Of a DNA stretch of 33,398 nt, positions 22,968 through 30,572 are shown piece after piece. The stretch is taken from NCBI GenBank assembly GCA_025463305.1, contig JAOBWK010000049.1, forward strand, positions 1-33,398. Direction: 5' to 3'. The stretch is from Ilumatobacteraceae bacterium (GTDB taxonomy: Bacteria > Actinomycetota > Acidimicrobiia > Acidimicrobiales > Ilumatobacteraceae). The translations under genes and the position numbers were made by a program. Each line of letters starts with the position of its first letter. Position 1 is the stretch's first letter. The notes beneath the pieces were generated by a model, which was given only the letters and a program-made list of their open reading frames with translations, was not told where the DNA came from and made no database searches.

Positions 22968-23378
22968 TCAGTCGTTGGGCTGCGCGTCTCGCGCCTGGTC
23001 GAGGTCGTACTGCTTGACCAGCCGCTTCGGCGCGAGGCATCGCCACGCGTCGATCAGCAGCTCCTCGAGCTCGTCGGCATCGATCCGTGAGAGGTGCACG
23101 AGCACTGCCGGATACCCGTTGTAGTGCGCCTCCGTGTGGAACGTGGCCGGCGCGGCGGCGATGAGCATCTCCTTCTCGGCGACGCTGGACGTCCGGATCG
23201 CCAGCACCGACGTATTGGGCACGCGTGCCTTCTTCGGGTCGAACCGCTCCTTCCAGACCCAGCACAGCGACTTTGTCTTGCCCGAAGCGACAGCCACCGC
23301 GAGCGAGTAGCCGTCTTCGCCCTCGCTCACGTCCGGGAGTGCCCGGCCGATCCTGCGGATGTCGTTCAGGTCTGCCAT
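22968..23378 (-). CDS. MmcQ/YjbR family protein
   Basis: This is a soluble protein of 136 residues. It has the YjbR/MmcQ fold pattern: an N-terminal helix, DVSEGEDGYSLAVAVASGKTKSLCWVWKE, APATFHTEAHYNGYPAVLVHL and LEELLIDAWRCLAPKRLVKQY. The family has a DNA-binding-like double-wing fold, but no clear biochemical role is known; some members are found with toxins or in stress loci. The ATG at 23378 has GGGAGAG on the minus strand a few bases upstream. The ATG at 23414, directly after the TATGA box, is an alternative, with an extra 12 residues. The gene is divergent from the HNH gene, with promoters sharing the same 60 bases. Confidence 0.85.
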   Translation of the reverse strand: MADLNDIRRIGRALPDVSEGEDGYSLAVAVASGKTKSLCWVWKERFDPKKARVPNTSVLAIRTSSVAEKEMLIAAAPATFHTEAHYNGYPAVLVHLSRIDADELEELLIDAWRCLAPKRLVKQYDLDQARDAQPND

Positions 23379-23409
23379 GCCACTCTCCCTGTCGGTCCTC
23401 GGGAACTGT

Positions 23410-23430
23410 GTCATACCCCTTTCGTAGGGT
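23410..23430. promoter_or_regulatory. Overlapping divergent promoters of YjbR and DUF222/HNH genes
   Basis: On the plus strand TAGGGT (23425-23430) is followed by 6 bases and the GTG at 23437, consistent with a leaderless HNH gene. On the minus strand GGGGTATGAC (23410-23419) includes TATGAC, a -10-like box for the YjbR gene. The motif TCATACCCCTTTCGTAGGGT is itself partly palindromic (ACCC/GGGT). Confidence 0.5.
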
Positions 23431-23436
23431 TGGGGT

Positions 23437-24738
23437 GTGGAGGTGTTGACGGAGGTCCTTCGGCCGAGGCCGTTCGAGGAGCTGTCGTCGGCGCGCCGTG
23501 ATGCGTTGGTGCTGCAAGCGGCGCGGGATCTGTGGCGGTCGACCTCGCACTTGTACGAGCTGATCGGTGTGGTGGATCGGTCGATGTCGTATCGGGATGA
23601 CGCGCATGTCAGCCCGAAGTCGTGGTTGCAGGCCGTGTTGAACTGTGACGACACGACGGCGTCCCGTCTGGTCGCAGCGACCCGCCTGGTCCACGATCTG
23701 CCCGAACTGGCTGACGCGTTCGGTCGCGGCGAGGTCGGCGCCGATCAGCTCGCGGAGGTCGTGAAGTTGCGTCGCAACCCGCGCTGTCGCCCGGTGCTGG
23801 CCGGCTACGACGCCTTGTTGGCGAACCTGGCGGCGACGTTGGACTTCGATCAGTTCCAGACGGCATGCGCTCGGTTCGTTGCCTGGGCGGACCCCGATGG
23901 CACGCATCGTTCGCACGAGCAAGCCCATGAGCGTCGCGGGGTGTCCGGGTCGATCGTCGGCACCGACTTCCAGTTCCGCGCCCACGGCGGCAACGTCGAT
24001 GGCGCGGCGATCATCGAGATCCTCGATCACGTCGCCGAGATGGAGTTCGAAGCGGACTGGGCGGCATTGGTTGCCGAGCACGGTGAGGGTGCGCCGGCCG
24101 TGATGTTGGCCCGCACGCCGCAGCAACGTCGTTTCGACGCGTTCAACCGGATCTTCCACGCGGGCGCCGAAGCCCTCCACGCGGTCCCGCAACGGGTGCC
24201 GCACGTCGATTTCGTGATCGATCTGGCCACCTTCGAAGCCGCGATGCGGCGGATCGCGAACCTCCCCGATCTCGACGACGACATCGCGTTGGAAACCATC
24301 CTGGCCCGCCGTTGTGAGACCGGCACCGGGATCCCGGTCGATCCGATGGAGATCGTCGCCGCGGCCATCAACGGGACCGTGCGTCGTGTCGTGCTGGACT
24401 CTGCCGGGATCCTGGTCGATGCCGGCAGGACGCGGCGTCTGTTCAGCCCGCGGGTTGCGAGCATCATCCGCGCCCTGAACGCACGGTGCACGTGGCCCGG
24501 ATGTGATCGCCCGGCCCACCGCTGCGAGATCGATCACGCCGACCCCTGGACCGGGACCGGCGGCGAGACCGACGCCGCCAACGCACGACTGCTCTGCGAT
24601 CACCACAACCGATACAAGCAACACGGCTTCCACACCTGGCGCGACCCCAACGGCCACTGGCACACCATCCGCCCCGACGGCACCGAGATCACCCCACGCG
24701 CCAGAGGCTCCACCACCTGCGCTCAACCGCCACCCTGA
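23437..24738 (+). CDS. DUF222 domain / HNH endonuclease (13E12-repeat family)
   Basis: The product has 433 residues. The N-terminal two-thirds is a helical DUF222 region with SPKSWLQAVLNCDDTTASRLVAA, PELADAFGRGEVGADQLAEV and the later HAVPQRVPHVDFVIDL. The C-terminus is a zinc-bound HNH module from about residue 350: CTWPGCDRPAHRCEIDHADPW, then NARLLCDHHNRYKQHGF, with the paired Cys and the catalytic-type IDH. Such genes occur in many near-copies in actinobacterial genomes; a nuclease role is assumed from the HNH motif but rarely shown. Codon use has more G- and T-ending codons (gtg, ttg, cgt, gtt) than its neighbours, which fits a repeated or mobile gene family. The GTG at 23437 is chosen for its spacing from TAGGGT. 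Confidence 0.9.
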   Translation: MEVLTEVLRPRPFEELSSARRDALVLQAARDLWRSTSHLYELIGVVDRSMSYRDDAHVSPKSWLQAVLNCDDTTASRLVAATRLVHDLPELADAFGRGEVGADQLAEVVKLRRNPRCRPVLAGYDALLANLAATLDFDQFQTACARFVAWADPDGTHRSHEQAHERRGVSGSIVGTDFQFRAHGGNVDGAAIIEILDHVAEMEFEADWAALVAEHGEGAPAVMLARTPQQRRFDAFNRIFHAGAEALHAVPQRVPHVDFVIDLATFEAAMRRIANLPDLDDDIALETILARRCETGTGIPVDPMEIVAAAINGTVRRVVLDSAGILVDAGRTRRLFSPRVASIIRALNARCTWPGCDRPAHRCEIDHADPWTGTGGETDAANARLLCDHHNRYKQHGFHTWRDPNGHWHTIRPDGTEITPRARGSTTCAQPPP

Positions 24739-24784
24739 GCACGCGGGGCTGGGTGGCACGTCCGTTCGGTCTCCCCGATCATGT

Positions 24785-24805
24785 CCGACGATCGTCTATC
24801 GTCGG
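24785..24805. promoter_or_regulatory. Perfect 8-5-8 inverted repeat upstream of secreted phosphoesterase gene
   Basis: CCGACGAT (24785-24792) and ATCGTCGG (24798-24805) flank the spacer CGTCT. A short palindrome, CGATGCATCG (24806-24815), follows directly. The repeat ends 27 bases before the ATG at 24833 and may be an operator or an RNA hairpin in the leader; a terminator for the HNH gene is less likely because no T-run follows. Confidence 0.5.
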
Positions 24806-24832
24806 CGATGCATCGTGGAACGGGGACGACAC

Positions 24833-27664
24833 ATGGCACATCGCTGGACACTCAAGCTGTTGATCGTGATGGGCGCGCTCGCGCCTGCAGTCACGATCCT
24901 GCCCAACTCGGCCATCGCCGGATCGGTCGAGGCCGGGCCGACCACCGGGCTCGGCGCGATCCAGCACATCGTGGTGATCTACGAGGAGAACCACAGCTTC
25001 GACAACCTCTTCGGCACGTGGCCGGGCGTCAACGGGCTGGCCCAGGCCGACGCCGCGCACACCGTGCAGGTCGGCGTGAACGGCGCCCCGCTCGCCTGCT
25101 TGCCTCAGGTCAACCCCAACCTCACCACGCCACCGCTCGCAGCCAAGTGCACCGACACCTCGACCTCGCCGGCCACCACGAGCGCGTTCGTCAACGCGCC
25201 GTTCACGATCGACGACTACATCGCCGCCACCGACAAGACCTGTCCGAACGGCGTCATCAAGGACAGCCCGGGGGCGGTCACCGGCGGGTGCACCTCCGAC
25301 CTCGTGCACCGCTTCTACAACGAGCAGTACCAGATCAACGGTGGCAAGCAGAACCGCTACGTCACCGGCAGCGACTCCGAGGGCCTGACGATGGGCCACT
25401 ACGACACCAAGAGCCTGCCGCTGTACAAGTACCTCACCGGTGCGGGCGCGCCGAAGTTCGTGATCGCCGACAACTACTTCCAGGCCGCGTTCGGTGGGTC
25501 GTTCCTCAACCACCAGTGGATGATCGCCGCGCAGACCCCGGTCTTCGCCGGCGCCGATCACTCCGGCGGCGCGTCCGATCTGCACAGCGTCCTCGGAGCA
25601 GACGGCAGCCCGGCCGCGACGCCGCTGCACCCGGCGAGCGGCGTCAAGGACGGCGCGCTCACCGTCGACACGAACCCCGACGGCTCCTGCACGTCGGCCG
25701 CAACGACGGCGTGCGGCGACTACGCGATCAACACGATCGAGCCCGCCTACCAACCGACCGCGGGCGGCACGACCCTCCCACCGCTCACCTCGAGCAACAT
25801 CGGCGACGAGCTGTCCGCGGCCAACGTCGACTGGGCTTGGTACGCCGGCGGCTGGAGCAACGCCGACGGCGACATCGGTGCACCCGGTTGGACCAACGGC
25901 AACGGCCCGACCTGCTCGGACCCCAAGACACATGCCGGGGCGACCTTCCCGCTCTGCGCCGAGGCCAGCTTCCCGTACCACCACCAGCCGTTCGACTACT
26001 TCGCCAACTACGCGCCGGGCACCCCGGCCCGCGCCGCTCACCTGCGTGACGAGGAGGAGTTCCTCACCGCTGCGAAGAACGGCACGCTGAAGCCGGTCAG
26101 CTTCGTCAAGCCGAGCGGCGACGAGGACGAGCACCCCGGCTCCACCAGCACCCCGCTGAGCCAGGCCCACCTGATCGACACGATCAAGGCGATCGAGAAC
26201 GGCCCCGAGGGCAACAGCACCGCGATCATCGTCACGTACGACGAGTTCGGCGGGCAGTGGGACCACGTGTCGCCCCCGACGGGCGCCGGCGTCTCCGACA
26301 AGTGGGGGCCGGGCACCCGCGTGCCGGCGCTGATCATCTCGCCACTGCTCGCCAACGGCGGCGTCGACCACACCCAGTACGACACCACCTCGATCCTGTC
26401 GACCATCGAGGCCCGCTACGGCCTCCCCCACCTCAGCAGCCGCGACGCGGCGGTGAACAACTTCGCCGGCGACTTCGCGGCGATCCCGACCGGCGCGTCG
26501 CAGTACGTGCCGCTCACCCCGACGCGCATCTTCGACTCCCGGCCCGCCAGCCTCATCGGGTACACCGGCGCCAAGCCCGCCGCCAACGCCGACGTCCATG
26601 TCCCCGTCACGGGCGTCGGCGGCGTGCCTGTCGGCGCGACCGCGGCGGTGATCAACGTGACCGCCACCGAGGCCGAGGCGCCCGGGTTCGTGCAGGCGTT
26701 CCCCACCGGCATCGGGACGGCCGGCTCGTCGTCCACGCTCAACGTCGAACGCGCCGGGCAGACCATCGCCAACTCGGCCATCGTCCCGATCGGGACCGAC
26801 GGCTCCATCACCGTGCACACCCAACCGTCCGCGCACATCATCGTCGACGTGGCCGGGTTCTACATCCCCGCGGTCGGCGCCGTCGCACCCGGACGGCTCA
26901 CGCCGCTCGCGCCGACGCGCATCCTCGACACGCGCAGCCAGTCGGCCGTGAACTACACCGGCGCGAAGCCGGGAGCGGCGTCGACCACCCGCGTGGTCGT
27001 CGCCGGCAAGGGTGGCGTGCCGACCACCGGCGTCGAGGCAGCCGTGCTCAACCTCACCGCCACCGGTGCGTCCGGCGCCGGGTTCGTCCAGATCGCGCCG
27101 GCAGGGCAGCTGACGCCGGGCGCCTCGTCGAACCTCAACCTCGAACGGGTCGGCGAGACCATCGCCAACCAGGTCGTCGTGCCGGTCGGCGCCGGCGGCT
27201 CGGTCGACATCTACTCACAGTCCGGCACGGACCTCGTGGTCGACGTCGCCGGCTACCTCACGGACGCCACCGCGACCCGGTCCACCTCGGGCCTGTTCGT
27301 GCCCGTCACGCCGAACCGACTGCTCGACACCCGTGCCGCCACCGCCGTCGGCTACTCCGGTGCCACACCCGCGACCGGCGCCACCATCACCGTGCCAGTG
27401 GCCGGCCGGTTCGGCCTGCCGTCGACGGGTGTCGCTGCCATCGCCGCCAACGTCACGATCACCGAGTCCGCTGGACCCGGCTTCGTCCAGGTGGCTCCCG
27501 CCGGCGGGCTGCATCCCGGCGACTCGTCGGCCGTCAACGCCGACACAGCCGGCCAGACCATCGCCAACGCCGCCATCATCCCCGTCGCCGCCAACGGCTT
27601 CGACATCTACACCCAGACCGGCGGCCACCTGCTCACCGACGTGGCCGGCTGGTACTCCACCTGA
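24833..27664 (+). CDS. Secreted phospholipase C / acid phosphatase-like phosphoesterase with three surface modules
   Basis: The product has 943 residues. A signal peptide (cleavage near AIA|GS at 29) is followed by a phosphoesterase domain of about 500 residues. It has E52-N-H-S-F-D57 in IVVIYEENHSFDNLFG, AAFGGSFLNHQWMIAAQTPVF, IIVTYDEFGGQWDHVSPP and GTRVPALIISPLL. These are the metal- and phosphate-binding motifs of the PlcC/AcpA superfamily, which removes phosphate or head groups from phospholipids or phosphate esters outside the cell. After VNNFAGDFAAIP come three modules of about 130 residues (from about 557, 688 and 821), each beginning T-P-[TN]-R-[IL]-[FL]-D-[ST]-R and ending [IL]-x-DVAG-[FYW]-[YL]. 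The same module type is in the M15 protein. The ATG at 24833 precedes the signal peptide. Phosphate starvation may induce it; no Pho box is evident. Confidence 0.9.
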   Translation: MAHRWTLKLLIVMGALAPAVTILPNSAIAGSVEAGPTTGLGAIQHIVVIYEENHSFDNLFGTWPGVNGLAQADAAHTVQVGVNGAPLACLPQVNPNLTTPPLAAKCTDTSTSPATTSAFVNAPFTIDDYIAATDKTCPNGVIKDSPGAVTGGCTSDLVHRFYNEQYQINGGKQNRYVTGSDSEGLTMGHYDTKSLPLYKYLTGAGAPKFVIADNYFQAAFGGSFLNHQWMIAAQTPVFAGADHSGGASDLHSVLGADGSPAATPLHPASGVKDGALTVDTNPDGSCTSAATTACGDYAINTIEPAYQPTAGGTTLPPLTSSNIGDELSAANVDWAWYAGGWSNADGDIGAPGWTNGNGPTCSDPKTHAGATFPLCAEASFPYHHQPFDYFANYAPGTPARAAHLRDEEEFLTAAKNGTLKPVSFVKPSGDEDEHPGSTSTPLSQAHLIDTIKAIENGPEGNSTAIIVTYDEFGGQWDHVSPPTGAGVSDKWGPGTRVPALIISPLLANGGVDHTQYDTTSILSTIEARYGLPHLSSRDAAVNNFAGDFAAIPTGASQYVPLTPTRIFDSRPASLIGYTGAKPAANADVHVPVTGVGGVPVGATAAVINVTATEAEAPGFVQAFPTGIGTAGSSSTLNVERAGQTIANSAIVPIGTDGSITVHTQPSAHIIVDVAGFYIPAVGAVAPGRLTPLAPTRILDTRSQSAVNYTGAKPGAASTTRVVVAGKGGVPTTGVEAAVLNLTATGASGAGFVQIAPAGQLTPGASSNLNLERVGETIANQVVVPVGAGGSVDIYSQSGTDLVVDVAGYLTDATATRSTSGLFVPVTPNRLLDTRAATAVGYSGATPATGATITVPVAGRFGLPSTGVAAIAANVTITESAGPGFVQVAPAGGLHPGDSSAVNADTAGQTIANAAIIPVAANGFDIYTQTGGHLLTDVAGWYST

Positions 27665-27696
27665 TCACCGAGCATCGCGCCAGGCATCGCCCCAGG

Positions 27697-28656
27697 TCAG
27701 GAGCTGTACCCCGGGTCACTGGGCCAATTCGGCTGGAAGAGGTGCCACTGCTCGGGCGCTCGGCGGATCAGGTACTCGAGCTCGCCGGCAAGGATCTGGG
27801 TCAGCCGAGCGACGTCCTCGCGCAGGCCACCCCGGCGCTCGGCGGGGAGTGCTGGTCGCACCACGGCGTGGTGGCCGTTGTAGCGATCGGTGAAGTAGAC
27901 GCCCACCGGGAACACGGCGGCACCCGTGCGGAGGCCGAGGGTGGCGGGGCCGGCCGGCAACGTGGTCTGCTCGCCGAAGAACTGCACGGGGATGCCGTTG
28001 TGGTCGAGGTCGCGGTCGCACAGCAGGCACACGACCTGGTTCTCGCGGAGGGCCTTGAGCACGGTGTTGGCCACGGTGGGGCCGAGCGGGACGACGGTCA
28101 TTCCGAGCTTCTGGCGGAGCTCGGCGAACCACTCGAACAGCTCGGGTGGCTCGATCGGCTCGACGACGACGGTCATCTTGTAGCCACGCTCGATCAGCCA
28201 CCGTCCGGCCCACTCCCAGCCACCGAGGTGCGGCAGGGCGAGGATGACGCCCTTGCCGAGCTCGAGCGCGGCCGGGATCTTGTCGTAGCCCTCGACGGTG
28301 AAGCCGGCGTTGACCGCGCGCGACGACAGGTTGGGCAGGCGGAAGCTCTCGACGTAGTAGCGCGCGTAGGAGTCGAACGCGCGCTGCACGGCCTGGCGCA
28401 GGGCGAGCCCGCGCAACGACGGATCGACCCGCTGGAGGTGCCGCTCGACCATCTCGCGCTTGTCGCGCATGCCGGCCGAGAACGTCAGGCCCATCATCTG
28501 CGCGGCGGCGCCCGCGAACGGGCCCGGCAGGGCGCGTGCCGCGAGCGACCCGAGCTTGTAGCCGTTCACGGTGGCGGCGTCGGTGATGAGCTCGCGCGTG
28601 CTGCGCGCCAGGGGCACCGGATCGTCCGGCCCACCCAGGTTCTCGGCGACGGCCAC
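27697..28656 (-). CDS. Lysophospholipid/PIM acyltransferase (LpxL/HtrB-PatA family)
   Basis: This is a membrane-associated acyltransferase of 319 residues with the catalytic H143-x4-E148 in ALPHLGGWEWAG. The later QFFGEQTTLPAGPATLGLRTGAAVFPV and the EYLIRRAPEQWHLFQPNW ending are family signatures. In mycobacteria the equivalent gene (PatA, Rv2611c) acylates the mannose of phosphatidylinositol mannosides and lies directly downstream of pgsA1. Here too it follows the PIP-synthase-like gene with 2 bases between stop and start. PIM synthesis is therefore the best guess, although no PimA glycosyltransferase is in the window. The GTG at 28656 is chosen because it follows the upstream stop immediately. 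The frame extends further upstream but only as an overlap with no family similarity. Confidence 0.86.
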   Translation of the reverse strand: MAVAENLGGPDDPVPLARSTRELITDAATVNGYKLGSLAARALPGPFAGAAAQMMGLTFSAGMRDKREMVERHLQRVDPSLRGLALRQAVQRAFDSYARYYVESFRLPNLSSRAVNAGFTVEGYDKIPAALELGKGVILALPHLGGWEWAGRWLIERGYKMTVVVEPIEPPELFEWFAELRQKLGMTVVPLGPTVANTVLKALRENQVVCLLCDRDLDHNGIPVQFFGEQTTLPAGPATLGLRTGAAVFPVGVYFTDRYNGHHAVVRPALPAERRGGLREDVARLTQILAGELEYLIRRAPEQWHLFQPNWPSDPGYSS

Positions 28657-28658
28657 GG

Positions 28659-29354
28659 TCAGGGTGCCGGGGGACGCCGGCGCGGCACCCGGGTCGGGCG
28701 GCGGTCGGCGTAGGCCGCATGCCGGCTCTGCCGACGGATGCGGCGCACTTCCATCTTCGCGGCCGTGCGCGGGGTGACCGCCGCCTGCTTCCAGACCTTG
28801 AAGAACCGCTGCACGGCCGTGACCACGCACAGTGCCAGCATCACCCAGAGGATCGGCAGCAGGATGACGTGGACCAGCAAACCGAGCTCGAGCAGGATGA
28901 TGCGCTCGGCGCGCTCCATCAGCCCGCCCTTGGCCTCGAGCCCCAGCGACTCCGCCTTGGCCCGCTCGTAGGAGATGATCAGCGAGATCCCGAGGATCCC
29001 GAACGGCACCATGCCCAGGCGGGGGTCCTCGCCGTTCATGTAGTAGTACGCCACGCCGGCGAAGATCACGCCGTCGGTGAGCCGGTCGATGACCGAGTCG
29101 AAGAACGCACCACGCTGGCTGGCCTGGCCCGAGGCCTTCGCCAGCGCACCGTCGAGCAGGTCGGGGATGGCGGCGAGGATGACCAGCCCGAAGCCCAGGT
29201 ACAGCGATCCGTTGCCGATCGCGAACGCGGCACCGACCGCGACGACGACGCCGGCGATGGTGAGGTGGTCGGGCGACATCCCCGTCTTGCGCAGCAGACG
29301 GCCGATGGGTCGCACGGCCTTGTCGATTGGCGCGCGGAATGTGCCGTCGAACAT
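28659..29354 (-). CDS. pgsA: Phosphatidylinositol phosphate synthase-like CDP-alcohol phosphatidyltransferase
   Basis: This integral membrane protein of 231 residues has the CDP-OH-P motif D65-x2-D68-G69-x2-A72-K73-x8-G82-x3-D86-x3-D90. Lys replaces the conserved Arg at position 73. The segment RLTDGVIFAGVAYYY and the pairing with a PatA-like gene match actinobacterial PIP synthase, which joins CDP-diacylglycerol to inositol 1-phosphate. A basic tail (about 200-231) rich in Arg is unusual. The ATG at 29354 begins the conserved MFDGTFRAPIDKAVRP; a TAGCCT box lies 8 bases before it, so the transcript is probably nearly leaderless. The longer frame upstream is not conserved-looking. Confidence 0.87.
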   Translation of the reverse strand: MFDGTFRAPIDKAVRPIGRLLRKTGMSPDHLTIAGVVVAVGAAFAIGNGSLYLGFGLVILAAIPDLLDGALAKASGQASQRGAFFDSVIDRLTDGVIFAGVAYYYMNGEDPRLGMVPFGILGISLIISYERAKAESLGLEAKGGLMERAERIILLELGLLVHVILLPILWVMLALCVVTAVQRFFKVWKQAAVTPRTAAKMEVRRIRRQSRHAAYADRRPTRVPRRRPPAP

Positions 29355-29362
29355 TGCACCGC

Positions 29363-29368
29363 AGGCTA
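29363..29368 (-). promoter_or_regulatory. Putative -10 element (TAGCCT) of PIP synthase-PatA operon
   Basis: TAGCCT on the minus strand is followed by 8 bases and the ATG at 29354, giving a leader of at most a few bases. Confidence 0.4.
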
Positions 29369-29488
29369 CCTGCAGGGCTGCGGGGACGCCGCGGCTTCTC
29401 ACCGGGCTCTCATGTTGGGTGTGATCGCTGCCGCTCGCAGGCGCACACCGGATGTGTGATGGGGCGGCTGTCGTGGAACACTCCGCAC

Positions 29489-29791
29489 ATGAAGACCTCA
29501 CCACCTGCCGATCTCGCCGTGGCGTTCCGTTCCCTCCAGCGCCGGCTCGACGACGTCTCGGCCGATGCGCCGGCGGCCGATGTCAGCCGTGCCCAGGAGG
29601 CCATCGACCACGCGATCGCGTCGGCGGCCGGCCGGTTGGGGTCGGCGAAGACGGCGGGCGACGTGGCCGCGGCGATCTCGGCCCGACCGGCCGATCAGTG
29701 GACCGATGCCGATCTGGCCGCGATCCAGCGCGACGCCGACGGTGCCGCGAGGGCGATTCGCACCATCGCCGACCTGGTCGACCAGCGCTGA
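29489..29791 (+). CDS. Small helical protein of unknown function
   Basis: The ATG at 29489 gives 100 residues; an in-frame ATG at 29459 would add ten. The sequence is rich in Ala, Asp and Arg and looks entirely helical: PADLAVAFRSLQRRLDDVS, DVSRAQEAIDHAIASAAGRL, AGDVAAAISARPADQWTDAD and AARAIRTIADLVDQR. There are no Cys, no signal peptide and no known motif. Codon positions show the same strong G/C bias as real genes here, which supports coding. It lies alone between the divergent PIP synthase gene and the convergent LuxR-type regulator gene; no clear SD or promoter is seen. I do not recognise a family. Confidence 0.6.
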   Translation: MKTSPPADLAVAFRSLQRRLDDVSADAPAADVSRAQEAIDHAIASAAGRLGSAKTAGDVAAAISARPADQWTDADLAAIQRDADGAARAIRTIADLVDQR

Positions 29792-29822
29792 GTCGCGCCG
29801 CGATCCGGATGACCCGAGTGGG

Positions 29823-30431
29823 TCAGACGAGGCCGGCGGCCAGCGCCAGGCTCACCGCGTGGGTGCGCCGACGGACGTCGAGCTTGTCGTAGATGTTGTT
29901 GAGGTGGCTCTTGACGGTCTCGGTGCCGATCAGCAGCCGCTGGCTGATCTCGCTGTTGGTGCGCCCCGCGGCGAGCTCGACGAGCACTTCGCGCTCGCGC
30001 ACGGTGAGATCGAAGTGCTGCCGGGTCGAGGTGGGCAGCTTGGCGCTGAACATCGCGTCGAGCAGGTCCGGCGCGACGTGGCGACGGCCCTCGAGCGCGG
30101 CGGCGATCGCCGGCTCGAAGTCGGCGTCACCGGCATCGCGGGACACGACGGCATTCGCACCCTCGGCGCACAGGTCCATGACCGCACCGGGCGAGACGCT
30201 GGAGGCGAGGACGATGATCCCGACGCCGAGCTGGGCCAACCGGCGGACGGCGGCACCCTGGTTCATGTCGGTGATCTGCCCGACGACCACGAGATCGATG
30301 CGTTGCTCGGTGCTCAGGACACCCGTGACGGACGGCATCGACTGCACGGTGGCGATGCCCGAGCGACGAAGCGCGGTCTCCACACCGAGACGAACGAGTG
30401 CCCAGTTGTCGATCACAGCGGCTTGTTTCAC
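29823..30431 (-). CDS. LuxR-type regulator with degenerate receiver domain
   Basis: The product has 202 residues from the GTG at 30431. The N-terminal domain folds like a response-regulator receiver (AVIDNWALVRLGVETALRRS, DLVVVGQ, GIIVLASSVSPGAVMDLC, VVSRDA). It lacks the phospho-acceptor Asp: residue 51 is Gly in VVVGQ. The conserved Lys is Arg98 and only one N-terminal acidic residue (D8) is left. It is thus probably not phosphorylated. The C-terminal LuxR HTH is intact: FDLTVREREVLVELAAGRT, NSEISQRLLIGTETVKSHLNNIYDKLDV. It is followed upstream by a second LuxR-type regulator gene and then the flagellin region, so control of motility is likely but inferred. The long N-terminal extension of the frame (42 residues, up to 30545) is uncertain. 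Confidence 0.85.
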   Translation of the reverse strand: MKQAAVIDNWALVRLGVETALRRSGIATVQSMPSVTGVLSTEQRIDLVVVGQITDMNQGAAVRRLAQLGVGIIVLASSVSPGAVMDLCAEGANAVVSRDAGDADFEPAIAAALEGRRHVAPDLLDAMFSAKLPTSTRQHFDLTVREREVLVELAAGRTNSEISQRLLIGTETVKSHLNNIYDKLDVRRRTHAVSLALAAGLV

Positions 30432-30553
30432 GGGGGATTCTTCGGCAGCTCGGCACTCCCCCTGAAGCCATTTCTTGCGGATGTCTTGACGGGAACTGAA
30501 GAACTTCTTGACACATGATCGGCGTTGCCGGTCGGGCAGTTCCACCGACCGCG

Positions 30554-30571
30554 CACCGGCCGGCCCCGGTG
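30554..30571 (-). terminator. GC-rich hairpin after second LuxR-type regulator gene
   Basis: CACCGG (30554-30559) and CCGGTG (30566-30571) form a hairpin 2 bases beyond the stop of the regulator gene. There is no T-tract, so it is a weak terminator candidate or an RNA-stability hairpin. Confidence 0.3.
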
Positions 30572-30572
30572 T

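Noticed and set aside
22894..24759. Minus-strand open frame of 621 codons over the HNH and YjbR genes
   Set aside because: It covers two well-supported genes in another frame, and the translated product has no family signature.
27665..27696. Terminator between the convergent phosphoesterase and acyltransferase genes
   Set aside because: The 32-base gap has a weak repeat of CAGGCATCGC/GCCCCAGG type but no stable stem followed by T residues.
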